From positions 682,001-746,000 of the forward strand of contig CAVZOY010000002.1 of assembly GCA_963777095.1 (NCBI GenBank): a stretch of 64,000 nt of DNA. Direction: 5' to 3'. A program made the position numbers and the translations under genes. Shown here one piece after another: positions 28,446-36,479 of this stretch. The notes below the pieces were generated by a model. The model made no database searches. It saw only the letters and a program-made list of their open reading frames with translations, and had not been told where the DNA came from. How positions within the stretch are numbered: position 1 is the first letter of the stretch; every line of letters starts with the position of its first letter. Source of the DNA: CAVZOY01 sp963777095. GTDB taxonomy: Bacteria; Actinomycetota; Actinomycetes; Mycobacteriales; Geodermatophilaceae.

Positions 28446-29254
28446 TGGCCCGCCGGGCGCCGACACGGCGCCTCAGCACCGTCGAGTACGTCCGCGGCTC
28501 CGCGCGGCGCGGACGGCGCCGGGCGCTGGCCACGCTGCCCAGCCTGTTCACGCTCGCCAACATGATGTGCGGCTTCCTCGCCATCCTCGTGTCGATCCGT
28601 GGGCAGTACACGTTCGCCGCGATCCTGGTCGGGCTGTCGATCGTCTTCGACATCACCGACGGCGCCGTCGCCCGGCTGGTCGGGGCCGTGACGCCCTTCG
28701 GGCTGCAGTTCGACTCCCTGGCCGACCTGGTGTCCTTCGGGATGGCCCCGGCGCTCATGGCCTTCACGCTCTTCTCCGAGGGCGAGGACGCCTTCGACCC
28801 GCTGGGCTGGATCGCCTGCGGTCTCTGGGTGGCCTGCGCCGCGATCCGGCTGGCCCGGTTCAACACCACGATCGACCCGACCGCCGACAAGCGGTACTTC
28901 ACCGGCCTGCCGAGTCCCGGCGCGGCCGGCGTCGTCCTCGCCAGCGTGTTCGCGTTCGGCGACCAGATGCAGGGCCGCGACCGGCTGTGGGTGTTGCTGA
29001 TCGTCGCCGTCCCGGCCGTGCTGATGGTGACCAACATCCGATTCCGCTCGTTCCGCTCGCTGGTCAGCCCCAAGAGCGGACGGCCCTACGGGCTGATCGT
29101 GGCGGCGATCCTGCTCGTCATCGGCCTCACCTTCATCCCGGTGATCACCGGCATCGCGCTGGCCTACGGCTACCTGCTGGCCCCGCTGCTGCTGCCGATC
29201 GTGTCGCCGCTCGGGCGGCTCGTGCCTTCGCGCGTCAAGGAGCTGTTGTCGTGA
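28445..29254 (+). CDS. pssA: CDP-diacylglycerol-serine O-phosphatidyltransferase
   Basis: Makes phosphatidylserine from CDP-diacylglycerol and serine, supplying the adjacent decarboxylase. 269 residues with about eight membrane segments. The CDP-alcohol phosphatidyltransferase motif D-G-x2-A-R-x8-G-x3-D-x3-D is clear in DITDGAVARLVGAVTPFG followed by QFDSLADLVSFG. The basic N-terminus (about 30 residues) is cytoplasmic. It overlaps psd upstream and the acetyltransferase gene downstream, so all three are probably one transcript. Confidence 0.95.
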   Translation: MARRAPTRRLSTVEYVRGSARRGRRRALATLPSLFTLANMMCGFLAILVSIRGQYTFAAILVGLSIVFDITDGAVARLVGAVTPFGLQFDSLADLVSFGMAPALMAFTLFSEGEDAFDPLGWIACGLWVACAAIRLARFNTTIDPTADKRYFTGLPSPGAAGVVLASVFAFGDQMQGRDRLWVLLIVAVPAVLMVTNIRFRSFRSLVSPKSGRPYGLIVAAILLVIGLTFIPVITGIALAYGYLLAPLLLPIVSPLGRLVPSRVKELLS

Positions 29255-29742
29255 GCGTGCGCCCGATCCGTCCGGACGACGTCCCCGCGGTCGTCGGCCT
29301 CGTGCGGGAGCTCGCGGAGTACGAGAAGGCGGCCTCCGAGGTGCGGCTCACCGACGCGCAGCTGCACGACCGCCTGTTCGGCGAGGCACCCGCGGTGTTC
29401 GGGCACGTCGCAGTGGCTGATGACGGGGTGGCCCCCGGCGAGGTCGTCGGCATGGCGCTGTGGTTCCTCAACTTCTCGACCTGGCGCGGCACGCACGGCA
29501 TCTACCTCGAGGACCTCTACGTCCAGCCCGCGCACCGCGGCACCGGCCTGGGCAAGGAGCTGCTGCGCACGCTGGCCGGGCTGTGCGTCGAGCGCGGCTA
29601 CTCGCGGCTGGAGTGGTGGGTGCTCGACTGGAACTCCCCGTCGATCGAGTTCTACAAGAGGGCCGGCGCCGTCCCGATGGACGAGTGGACCGTCTTCCGC
29701 CTCACCGACGAGGCCCTGACCGACTTCGCCACGCAGGGCTGA
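29251..29742 (+). CDS. GNAT family N-acetyltransferase
   Basis: 163-residue acetyl-CoA-dependent acetyltransferase. Conserved features: IRPDDVPAVVGLVRELAEYE at the start, YLEDLYVQPAHRGTGLGKEL with the acetyl-CoA pyrophosphate loop, and EWWVLDWNSPSIEFYKRAGA near the end. This pattern is that of the diamine acetyltransferase-like group (SSAT-like, often with polyamine or thialysine substrates), so an amine substrate is likely. GTGA overlap with pssA places it in the phospholipid operon, which may be only convenience. Confidence 0.9.
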   Translation: MSVRPIRPDDVPAVVGLVRELAEYEKAASEVRLTDAQLHDRLFGEAPAVFGHVAVADDGVAPGEVVGMALWFLNFSTWRGTHGIYLEDLYVQPAHRGTGLGKELLRTLAGLCVERGYSRLEWWVLDWNSPSIEFYKRAGAVPMDEWTVFRLTDEALTDFATQG

Positions 29743-29828
29743 CCGGCACGGTGTCCCCCGGATGGCCACTCCGACGGCCGGAACGGCCTGCTGAGGGACA
29801 TCGTGGCGTGGTCGGGAAGACTGCGCCC

Positions 29829-30608
29829 ATGAGCGAGCGTGGAACGGCGGACTGCTGGCTGACCGACATGGACGGCGTCCTGGTGCACGAGGGCCAGGCC
29901 CTGCCCGGCGCGGCCGACTTCCTGCAGCGCCTGGTCGAGAAGCAGCGCCGCTTCCTCGTGCTCACCAACAATTCGATCTTCACGCCGCGTGACCTGTCGG
30001 CGCGGCTGGTCCGTTCGGGGCTCAACGTCCCCGAGGAGTCGATCTGGACCTCGGCGCTGGCCACCGCCGCCTTCCTCGGCGACCAGCAGCCCGGCGGCTC
30101 CGCCTACTGCATCGGCGAGGCCGGGCTCACCACAGCGTTGTACGAGGCCGGCTACACCCTCACCGACACCGACCCGGACTACGTCGTCCTCGGCGAGACC
30201 CGCACGTACTCCTTCGAGTCGATCACCCGTGCCATCCGGCTGATCGACAAGGGTGCCCGATTCATCGCGACCAACCCCGACGTCACCGGCCCCTCCCCCG
30301 AGGGCCCGCTACCGGCGACCGGCTCGGTGGCGGCGATGATCACGCGGGCCACCGGCGCCGATCCGTACTTCGTCGGCAAGCCCAACCCGATGATGTTTCG
30401 CAGCGCCATGAACCGGATCAACGCGCACTCCGAGTCCACGACGATGGTCGGAGACCGCATGGACACCGACGTCGTGGCCGGCATCGAGGCGGGGCTGGAG
30501 ACGATCCTCGTGCTCACCGGCTCCACCCGGGCCGCAGACGTCAGCCGGTTCCCGTTCCGGCCCGGCCGGGTCCTCGACTCGATCGCCGACGTCGTCGAGA
30601 TGGTCTAG
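29829..30608 (+). CDS. HAD-IIA family sugar phosphatase (NagD-like)
   Basis: 259-residue phosphatase with the HAD core. Motif I is LTDMDGVLVHEG with both aspartates, motif II is LTNNS, motif III is the lysine in FVGKPNP, and motif IV is MVGDRMDTDVVAG. The large C2 cap between motifs II and III marks the NagD/PNPase subgroup, acting on nucleotide monophosphates or sugar phosphates such as glycerol 3-phosphate. The ATG follows TGCGCCC without a Shine-Dalgarno. Its stop is followed by the third stem-loop repeat. Confidence 0.92.
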   Translation: MSERGTADCWLTDMDGVLVHEGQALPGAADFLQRLVEKQRRFLVLTNNSIFTPRDLSARLVRSGLNVPEESIWTSALATAAFLGDQQPGGSAYCIGEAGLTTALYEAGYTLTDTDPDYVVLGETRTYSFESITRAIRLIDKGARFIATNPDVTGPSPEGPLPATGSVAAMITRATGADPYFVGKPNPMMFRSAMNRINAHSESTTMVGDRMDTDVVAGIEAGLETILVLTGSTRAADVSRFPFRPGRVLDSIADVVEMV

Positions 30609-30660
30609 AAAAGCACTCCCTTCCCCCCTCGCGAGCTCGGGGCGGGCCCCTGAAGGGAGC
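30609..30660 (+). repeat. Intergenic stem-loop repeat, copy 3 (divergent)
   Basis: Begins right after the HAD phosphatase stop: AAAGCACTCCCTTCCCCCCTC and ends CCCCTGAAGGGAGCC. The outer pairing CTCCCTTC/GAAGGGAG with an inner CCCC-CTCG/CGAG-GGGG type stem has compensating differences from copies 1 and 2, which supports a conserved structure. It separates convergent genes. Confidence 0.7.
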
Positions 30661-30665
30661 CGGGA

Positions 30666-31172
30666 CTACGTCCCTTCGGGATCGTCGCGCTCGTAGTAGG
30701 CCAGCCGCGCCTCCGGCGTCGCCAGCAGGTACAGCGTCGCCACGACCAGCACCAGCACCGGCAGGCCGAACTCGGGTCGCTCGTAGGTGAACGCCGCCTG
30801 GTAGGCGAACAGGCCGAGCAGGATCTGCAGGACGATCACGGGCCCGCGGGCCCACGACGACCGCCGCCACAGACCGCGCGCGCACGCGGCCAGCGCGGCG
30901 GCGGCCAGGCCGAAGTAGACGACCTCGGCGATCGCCCGCCCGACGCTGGAGGCGTCGTCGACGACGGTCATCACCAGCAGGACGACGGCCACGCCGGCCA
31001 GGAACAGCGCCTCCACGCCGACGGCCAGCGCGGCCCGGCGCAGCGACGGGGGCACGTCGGCCGCCGGACGTCGGGGACGGGGCGCGGCCGGAGCCGCGGG
31101 CTCCCCGAGCAGCCGCCCGCCCTTGCGACGGCGCCCCTCGCTGGGCTCGCCGGAACGGCTCTGCTCGCTCAC
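30666..31172 (-). CDS. Hypothetical four-helix membrane protein
   Basis: 168 residues, function unknown. The first 50 residues are charged and Pro/Arg-rich and should be cytoplasmic. Then four membrane segments: AVGVEALFLAGVAVVLLVM, AEVVYFGLAAAALAACA, GPVIVLQILLGLFAYQAA and FGLPVLVLVVATLYLLAT, ending PEARLAYYERDD. Short membrane proteins with this ending are common in actinobacteria and unassigned. It converges on the HAD gene and is divergent from the diacylglycerol kinase gene across 86 bp. Confidence 0.75.
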   Translation of the reverse strand: MSEQSRSGEPSEGRRRKGGRLLGEPAAPAAPRPRRPAADVPPSLRRAALAVGVEALFLAGVAVVLLVMTVVDDASSVGRAIAEVVYFGLAAAALAACARGLWRRSSWARGPVIVLQILLGLFAYQAAFTYERPEFGLPVLVLVVATLYLLATPEARLAYYERDDPEGT

Positions 31173-31245
31173 GACGGCGAGGTTACGCGCGGGCGGACCC
31201 CGTCGACCGGCACGCCACCTGCCGGGGAAGCGGCCCGACGGTCGT

Positions 31246-31251
31246 TAACCT
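31246..31251 (+). promoter_or_regulatory. Probable leaderless -10 element for the diacylglycerol kinase gene
   Basis: TAACCT ends 7 bases before the ATG at 31259 and there is no Shine-Dalgarno, the layout of leaderless actinobacterial genes. Inference from spacing. Confidence 0.45.
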
Positions 31252-31258
31252 GGACGCC

Positions 31259-32282
31259 ATGCGCGCGCTCGTGGTCGTCAACCCGGCGGCCACCACCACG
31301 ACCTCCAAGGCGCGCGACGTCCTGCTGGGCGCCCTCGCCAGCGAGCTCAAGGTCGACGTGGCCCACACCGAGCACCGCGGGCACGCCCGCGACCTCGCGG
31401 CCGGCGCCGCGGCCGACGGGATGGACCTGGTCGTCGCGCTCGGCGGTGACGGCACCGTCAACGAGGTCGTCAACGGCCTGCTGCACGCGGGACCGTCCCC
31501 CCACACGCCCATGCTGGCCGTCGTGCCCGGGCGGCTCCACCAACGTCTTCTCGCGGGCCCTGGGCCGGTCCCGCGACCCGATCGACGCGACCGCGGAGAT
31601 CCTCGAGGCGATCCGCGCCGGCCGGACCCGCCTGGTGTCCCTGGGCACGGTCAGCGCGTCGGGCACGAGCACGGCCCCGCTGACCGATTCCCGGCCACAG
31701 GAGGCCGCCCGCGAGGCGGCCGAGGACGCCGCTGCCGACCCGAGGTGGAGCGACCCACGCTGGTTCGTCTTCACGGCGGGGATGGGCTTCGACGCCGACG
31801 TCATCGCCCGCGTCGAGGCGCACCGCGCCCAGGGCCGCCGCTCGACCGGCGCGCTGTACGTCCGCCACGCCACCAGCGCCTTCTTCCTCGGCCGGGATCG
31901 ACGTCGTCCGGCGATGACCCTGGAGGTCGACGGATGCCCGCCGGTCGGCGGCCTGTTCCTCTGCCTGGTCTCGAACGTGAGCCCGTGGACCTACCTCGGC
32001 GCACGCCCGGTCGTGCCGAGCCCCGAGGCATCGTTCGACGCCGACCTGGACGTCTTCGCCATGGGGCGCACCGGGGCGATCGGCATGCTGCGGACGCTGC
32101 GCAAGGTGCTGGCCAGCAATCCCGACGCGCGCGGCCGCGCGGTCCACCGGTGGCACGACGTCGCGGAGCTGACGCTCACCGCCGAGCGGCCGCAGGGCTG
32201 GCAGGTCGACGGCGACCACCTGGGGACGGCGACGGGGCTGCGCCTCCGGTCGGTTCCGGCGGCGCTGCGCGTCATCTCCTAG
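31259..32282 (+). CDS. Diacylglycerol kinase family lipid kinase, frame broken once
   Basis: Phosphorylates a lipid such as diacylglycerol or a related lipid. About 340 residues after repair. ALVVVNPAATTTT at the start, the nucleotide-binding VVALGGDGTVNEVVNGL and VVPGGSTNVFSRALG are the DAGK catalytic signatures; the second half has GMGFDADVIA and QVDGDHLG. An extra G in the GGG at 31529-31531 splits the frame inside the VPGGSTNVF motif. It fits the lipid theme of the adjacent psd-pssA genes and would return diacylglycerol to phosphatidate. A TAACCT box 7 bp upstream suggests leaderless translation. Confidence 0.9.
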
Positions 32283-32594
32283 GCCCGGAGAACAGCCCCT
32301 CACGCACGTCCGATCGGCGCTGTCAACGGTTGCTCCGGCGTGTTCGTTCCGTCGAGTGGCGGGCCTATCACGTGCGTGGTGAGCTTGCTCACGAGGGGGT
32401 CGGCGAACACCTCGATCTCCTTGACAGGCGTCCATCCCGTGAAAACATCGCGGCAGGAACGCAACCTGCTGGTAACAAAGCAGAGCATCGCTGTGCACAG
32501 CGCTGGGAGACCGGTGGCTGCCTGCGGGCGGACCCGATCAGCGAGCAAGACCGACGTGCACCACACCGTAGACGACACCGAGGAGTACACCGCC
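32283..32594 (+). promoter_or_regulatory. whiB1 upstream region with CRP-type site and promoter
   Basis: A 312-bp region without a convincing gene. It contains GTGAGCTTGCTCAC (32379-32392), an exact GTGA-N6-TCAC CRP-family site, and TTGACA at 32421-32426 as a -35 element with a weak AACATC-type -10 about 17 bp on. The site would centre about 70 bp before the transcript start, a class I activator position. whiB1 in Mycobacterium tuberculosis is controlled by CRP (Rv3676), so the arrangement is meaningful. A long untranslated leader of roughly 130 bases would follow. Confidence 0.6.
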
Positions 32595-32846
32595 ATGGAC
32601 TGGCGCCACCGCGCGCTCTGCCGGGACGAGGACCCTGAGCTGTTCTTCCCGATCGGGACGACCGGCCCGGCTCTCGTGCAGATCGAGCAGGCGAAGGCCG
32701 TGTGCCGCCGTTGCCCCGTGACGCAGTCGTGTCTGGACTGGGCGCTGCGCGCGGGCCAGGACTCGGGCGTCTGGGGCGGACTGTCCGAGGACGAGCGGCG
32801 CGCACTCAAGCGCCGTCAGGCCCGGACCCGCGTCCACACCGCCTGA
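32595..32846 (+). CDS. whiB1: WhiB1-type iron-sulfur transcriptional regulator
   Basis: Small [4Fe-4S] protein that binds the primary sigma factor and DNA and reacts with nitric oxide. 83 residues: four cluster cysteines C9, C37, C40 and C46 in ALCRDED and CRRCPVTQSC, the GVWGG turn, and a basic C-terminus (RRALKRRQARTRVH). Start MDWRHRALCRDEDPELFFP and length match mycobacterial WhiB1 very closely, so this is the essential housekeeping WhiB. The upstream region holds a CRP-type site. The next gene, on the other strand, is pdtaS, as in Mycobacterium tuberculosis (Rv3219-Rv3220c). Confidence 0.96.
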   Translation: MDWRHRALCRDEDPELFFPIGTTGPALVQIEQAKAVCRRCPVTQSCLDWALRAGQDSGVWGGLSEDERRALKRRQARTRVHTA

Positions 32847-32886
32847 CCTGCCGCGTCCCGCCAGGGGACGCTCGACGACCGACACC

Positions 32887-32919
32887 GAGGCCGGCCCGGA
32901 GACTCTCCGGGCCGGCCTC
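32887..32919. terminator. Hairpin terminator between whiB1 and pdtaS
   Basis: GAGGCCGGCCCGG (32887-32899) pairs with CCGGGCCGGCCTC (32907-32919) around AGACTCT. It lies between two convergent genes and probably serves both. No long U tract, as is usual in this GC-rich group. Confidence 0.8.
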
Positions 32920-32931
32920 TCGGTTGTCGCC

Positions 32932-34410
32932 TCAGCGGCGCCTTCCGGCGCCGGGGACGGTCAGCACCGCCTCCGTGCCCTTGCAGGGGCCCGGGCTGTG
33001 CATGTCCAACGTCCCGCCGAGCTCGCTGACCACCAGGGTGCGCACGATCTGCAGGCCCAGCCCGTCGCTGGTCGCCGCGTCGAAGCCGGGCGGCAGCCCG
33101 CGCCCGTCGTCCCGAACCCGGACGACGAGGTCGTCCCGGTCCCGCTCGGCGACCAGCTCGATCGTCCCGGCCTCGCCCTCGCCGAAGGCGTGCTCGGCGG
33201 CGTTGTGCAGCAGCTCGGTGACCGCCATGACCAACGGCGTCGCCACCGCGGCGGACAGCTCGCCGAACCGGCCGACCCGGCGGGTGCGCGCGACGGGGCC
33301 GATCGACGTCAGGTCGCCCAGCATCGGCAGCACGCGGTCGAGCACCTCGTCGACCGCGACGACGTCCTCGCGGCTGCCGGCCAGCGTCTCGTGCACCACG
33401 GCGATCGACGTGACCCGCCGTACCGACTCCTCGAGCGCCGCCCGGGCGGCCGGCTCGGTCATCCGCCTGGCCTGCAGCCGCAGCAGGGCGGCGACGGTCT
33501 GCAGGTTGTTCTTCACACGGTGGTGGATCTCGCGGATCGTCGCGTCCTTGGTCAGCAGCGCCCGGTCCCGGGAGCGGACGTCGGTGACGTCGCGGACCAG
33601 CACCAGCGCGCCGGGCCGCTCGCCCGGTGGCCGCAGCGGCAGGGCGCGCAGGTAGATCGTTGCCGTCGGGCTCTCGACGTCCAGCGGGTCGGGGAACCGG
33701 CCGTCCAGCGCCGCCCCCACTCCGGCGGCCGCCACCTCGCCCGCGATCCGGTCGGCCGCGGCGGCCGAGGTGACCGCGAAGAAGTCGGCGCCCACGAGGT
33801 CGCCGGGCACGCCGAGGCGGCGGAAGGCCGAGAGCGCGTTCGGACTGGCGTAGATCACCCGGCCGATGCTGTCCAGCCGTACCAGCCCGTCGCCGACGCG
33901 GGGACTCAGCTCGGCGTCCTGCGGCTTGCGCGGCGGAAAGGTGCCGGCCGAGACCATCAGGCAGAGGTCGGCGGCGATGTCGAGGTAGGTCAGCTCGAGG
34001 GTGGACGGCGACCGGGTGACGGCCAGGTTCGTGTCCTTGGCCAGGACGGCGACGACCGTGCCCTCGTGCCGCACGGGGATGACCTCGCGCCGCCGCGGCG
34101 CAGGTCCGGACCAGTCGGGCTCCCCCTCGGTGACCGGGCGGCCCTCGCGGTAGGCGACGAGGAACGGACCGGCCTCGCCGTCGGACACCTCGGCGCCCAC
34201 CATGTCCTCGGGGCGGCTCGTGGGCGCCGTCAGCGGGCGCACCTGCGCCACGCACCACCAGGCGCCGGTGGGCAGCGGCACCCAGAGGGTGAGGTCGGCG
34301 AAGGCGAGATCGGCGAGCAGCTGCCAGTCGGCGACCAGCCGCCGGGCGTGCTCGACCTGCGAGGGACTGGCCGCCGATCCGCGGGTGAGGCGCTCCGAGA
34401 GGCTGCTCAT
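32932..34410 (-). CDS. pdtaS: PdtaS-type sensor histidine kinase
   Basis: Soluble sensor kinase that phosphorylates the ANTAR antiterminator PdtaR in mycobacteria. 492 residues: N-terminal GAF-like domain (20-150, AFADLTLWVPLPTGAWWCV), a PAS domain (about 175-290, LVRLDSIGRVIYASPNALSAF), a HisKA_2 domain with the phospho-accepting His in REIHHRVKNNLQTVAALL, and an ATPase domain (ELLHNAAEHAFGEG, VRDDGRGLPPGFD, GLGLQIVRTLV). No membrane segment. Length and neighbour (whiB1) match Rv3220c. No pdtaR is adjacent, as in mycobacteria. A TACGCT box lies 9 bp before the ATG. Confidence 0.93.
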   Translation of the reverse strand: MSSLSERLTRGSAASPSQVEHARRLVADWQLLADLAFADLTLWVPLPTGAWWCVAQVRPLTAPTSRPEDMVGAEVSDGEAGPFLVAYREGRPVTEGEPDWSGPAPRRREVIPVRHEGTVVAVLAKDTNLAVTRSPSTLELTYLDIAADLCLMVSAGTFPPRKPQDAELSPRVGDGLVRLDSIGRVIYASPNALSAFRRLGVPGDLVGADFFAVTSAAAADRIAGEVAAAGVGAALDGRFPDPLDVESPTATIYLRALPLRPPGERPGALVLVRDVTDVRSRDRALLTKDATIREIHHRVKNNLQTVAALLRLQARRMTEPAARAALEESVRRVTSIAVVHETLAGSREDVVAVDEVLDRVLPMLGDLTSIGPVARTRRVGRFGELSAAVATPLVMAVTELLHNAAEHAFGEGEAGTIELVAERDRDDLVVRVRDDGRGLPPGFDAATSDGLGLQIVRTLVVSELGGTLDMHSPGPCKGTEAVLTVPGAGRRR

Positions 34411-34452
34411 GGTGCTCCGAGCGTAGGACGGGGCGCCGCCTACCCTGCCGAT
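34411..34452. promoter_or_regulatory. Compact divergent promoter, pdtaS / GNAT
   Basis: Only 42 bp separate the two start codons. TACGCT on the minus strand (34425-34420) is 9 bp before the pdtaS ATG; TACCCT on the plus strand (34441-34446) is 6 bp before the GTG of the acetyltransferase gene. Each -35 region would lie inside or beside the opposite gene, so the promoters overlap and probably compete. Confidence 0.5.
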
Positions 34453-34965
34453 GTGCCCTCCTCCCCCGATGCCGCGTCGCTGAGGATCGAGCCCGCCGAG
34501 CCGGCCGACTTCGCCGCGATCGCCGAGCTGACGGTCGGCATCTACCGCAGGGAGGAGCTGGCCTCCGAGCGGTACGTCAGCCAGCTGGCCGACGTCGCCG
34601 GGCGGGCCTCGCAGGCCGAGCTCCTGATCGCGCGGGACGCCGACGGCCGGGTCGTGGGAAGCGTCGCGCTCGTGCTCGACGGCGAGTTCGGCGAGGTCAC
34701 CGAGTCCGACGAGGAGGCGGCGTTCCGGATGCTCGTCGTCGACCCGGCCACCCGCGGGCACGGGGTCGGCGAGCTGCTGGTGCGCACCTGCCTGGAGCGG
34801 GCGCGGGCCGCCGGCAAGCGCCGGATGGTGCTGTCGACCGATCCGCGGATGACTGCGGCGCACCGGCTCTACGAGCGGCTCGGCTTCCGGCGCCTGCCGG
34901 AGCGCGACTGGTCCCCGGCGCCCGGCGTCGACCTGCTGGTCTACGCGCTCGAGCTGGAGCGGTGA
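34453..34965 (+). CDS. GNAT family N-acetyltransferase
   Basis: 170 residues with the GNAT fold: IEPAEPADFAAIAELTVGIY, FRMLVVDPATRGHGVGELLV containing the acetyl-CoA loop (R-x-H-G-V-G), and AHRLYERLGFRRLPERDW at the end. Substrate unknown. The GTG start has no Shine-Dalgarno; a TACCCT -10 ends 6 bases upstream, so the message is probably leaderless. It is divergent from pdtaS and convergent with the flavoprotein gene, whose stop is 4 bp away. Confidence 0.9.
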   Translation: MPSSPDAASLRIEPAEPADFAAIAELTVGIYRREELASERYVSQLADVAGRASQAELLIARDADGRVVGSVALVLDGEFGEVTESDEEAAFRMLVVDPATRGHGVGELLVRTCLERARAAGKRRMVLSTDPRMTAAHRLYERLGFRRLPERDWSPAPGVDLLVYALELER

Positions 34966-34969
34966 CGCG

Positions 34970-36106
34970 TCAGGGCCGGGCGAGCAGGTCCTGGACGACC
35001 AGCGAGGCGGTGGGGACGGCGCCGCGCACGAACCCGAAGAACGGGCCGAAGTCGCGCGTCGACGCGAACCCCGTGACGTAGAGGCCCGGCGCGGTGCTGC
35101 CGAAGGACTCGTCGAGGACCGGGAACCCGTCCTGGACGACGACCTCGTCGCCGACGAGCCCGGCCAGGTAGCCCACGGTCGCGAGGTCGGCGCGGTAGCC
35201 GGTCGCGAACACCACGAAGTCCACGTCGAGCCGCTCCCCGTCGGACAGCGTCACGCGCGCCACCTGTCCGTCGTCGTCGGCGTGCACCACGGAGGTGCCG
35301 GGCCGGCGGTGCACCCGCCCGTCGAGGCGCGGCGGGATCCACGGCTCCAGGGTGAGCCGGCCGACCTCCCAGAACCGGCGGACGATCCGCTCCCGCTCGG
35401 CGGGCGGCAGGGCGCGCCACCAGCCCCGCGTCCGCAGCGTCTCGTCGATGTGGGCGTCGACGAAGGACCAGTCCGCGGGCGCGAACCGGGGGACGTCGTG
35501 CCGGTGGACCACGTCGACGCGCTGGGCGCCGGCGTCGCAGAGCAGCGCCGCCCACTCGTACGCGCTCTGCCGTCCACCGACGATCAGGCACCGAGCCCCG
35601 GAGAGCCGGTCGAACGACACGAGGTCGACCGTGTGCGCCCGGCGGGAGTCGGGCAACGACGAGGCCCAGGGCGGCAGCGCGGCGAAGCCGGCGATGCCGG
35701 GAGCCGCCACGACCGCGTCGGCCTCGATGTGCCGACCGTCGACCAGTTCGGCGACGAACCGGCCGTCGGCCCGTCGCAGCCGTCGGACCCGGAGGTCGTC
35801 GACCGCCAGCCCCTTCTGCGCGGTGAACCAGTCGGCGTAGTCGAGGTAGACGGAGATCGGGATCGGCTCGACGTCGGCGGGCGCGATCCCTCGCTCGGCC
35901 AGGTAGGCCTCGAAGGTGTGTTCCCCGGCCGCGTCGAGGTGCCAGTCGGAACCCGACCGGAGGAACATGTCGGCCGGCATGTGGTCGCGCCAGAACCCCA
36001 TCGGCGTCCCGAGCGTGACCGTGTCGATCCCGTTGTCCCGGGCGTGAGCGGAGACGGCGAGCCCGTACGGGCCGGCCCCGATGACGAGCAGTTCCGGCGA
36101 GCGCAT
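34970..36106 (-). CDS. FAD/NAD(P)-binding monooxygenase-like oxidoreductase
   Basis: 378-residue two-dinucleotide-fold flavoprotein resembling flavin-containing and N-hydroxylating monooxygenases. FAD motif ELLVIGAGPYGLAVSAHA at the start, MGFWRDHMPADMFLRSGSDW, the NADPH Rossmann ARCLIVGGRQSAYEWAALL near 180, and FATGYRADLATVGYL near the end. The substrate is not predictable; related proteins oxidise amines, sulfides or ketones. The gene has a good start at the FAD motif and stands between a GNAT gene and the small biotinyl-protein gene, with 73 bp upstream of it and no partner reductase. Confidence 0.85.
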   Translation of the reverse strand: MRSPELLVIGAGPYGLAVSAHARDNGIDTVTLGTPMGFWRDHMPADMFLRSGSDWHLDAAGEHTFEAYLAERGIAPADVEPIPISVYLDYADWFTAQKGLAVDDLRVRRLRRADGRFVAELVDGRHIEADAVVAAPGIAGFAALPPWASSLPDSRRAHTVDLVSFDRLSGARCLIVGGRQSAYEWAALLCDAGAQRVDVVHRHDVPRFAPADWSFVDAHIDETLRTRGWWRALPPAERERIVRRFWEVGRLTLEPWIPPRLDGRVHRRPGTSVVHADDDGQVARVTLSDGERLDVDFVVFATGYRADLATVGYLAGLVGDEVVVQDGFPVLDESFGSTAPGLYVTGFASTRDFGPFFGFVRGAVPTASLVVQDLLARP

Positions 36107-36179
36107 GGCCGAAGGCTTACTCGACGGACGGCGTCAGCGGGAGCCCTCGCGCCGCGGGGGCGTCTTCGTGCGGCCGGGC

Positions 36180-36404
36180 TCAGCCGTCGACGACGGTGGC
36201 GATCAGGTCGCCCTCCTGGAGGACCTCGCCCTCGGTCACGTGCAGCTCCTGCACGGTGCCGGCCCGCTCGGTGAGGACGGGGATCTCCATCTTCATCGAC
36301 TCGAGGATCACCAGGGTGTCGCCGGCGGCGACCTGGACGCCCGGCGCGACCAGCACCTTCCAGACGCTGGAGACCATCTCGGCGTGGATCTCCTCGACCG
36401 CCAC
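36180..36404 (-). CDS. Small biotinyl carrier protein (TB7.3-like)
   Basis: 74-residue stand-alone biotin/lipoyl domain. The biotinylation site is ESMKMEIPVL, the canonical MKM with the target lysine, preceded by AEMVSSVWKVLVAPG and followed by GTVQELHVTEGEVLQEGDL. GTG at 36404 is preferred: GAGGAG lies about 9 bases upstream and the length then matches mycobacterial TB7.3 (Rv3221c), which sits in the same neighbourhood. An ATG at 36443 would add 13 residues. It lies 75 bp downstream of a degenerate biotin-carboxylase-like gene on the same strand. Confidence 0.92.
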   Translation of the reverse strand: MAVEEIHAEMVSSVWKVLVAPGVQVAAGDTLVILESMKMEIPVLTERAGTVQELHVTEGEVLQEGDLIATVVDG

Positions 36405-36479
36405 CAGGTCTACTCCTCGCTCGAGTTCTGCCGTCCGCGTCATCCTGGCACGGCCACGCGAGGGAGCCGTGCGGCCTGA

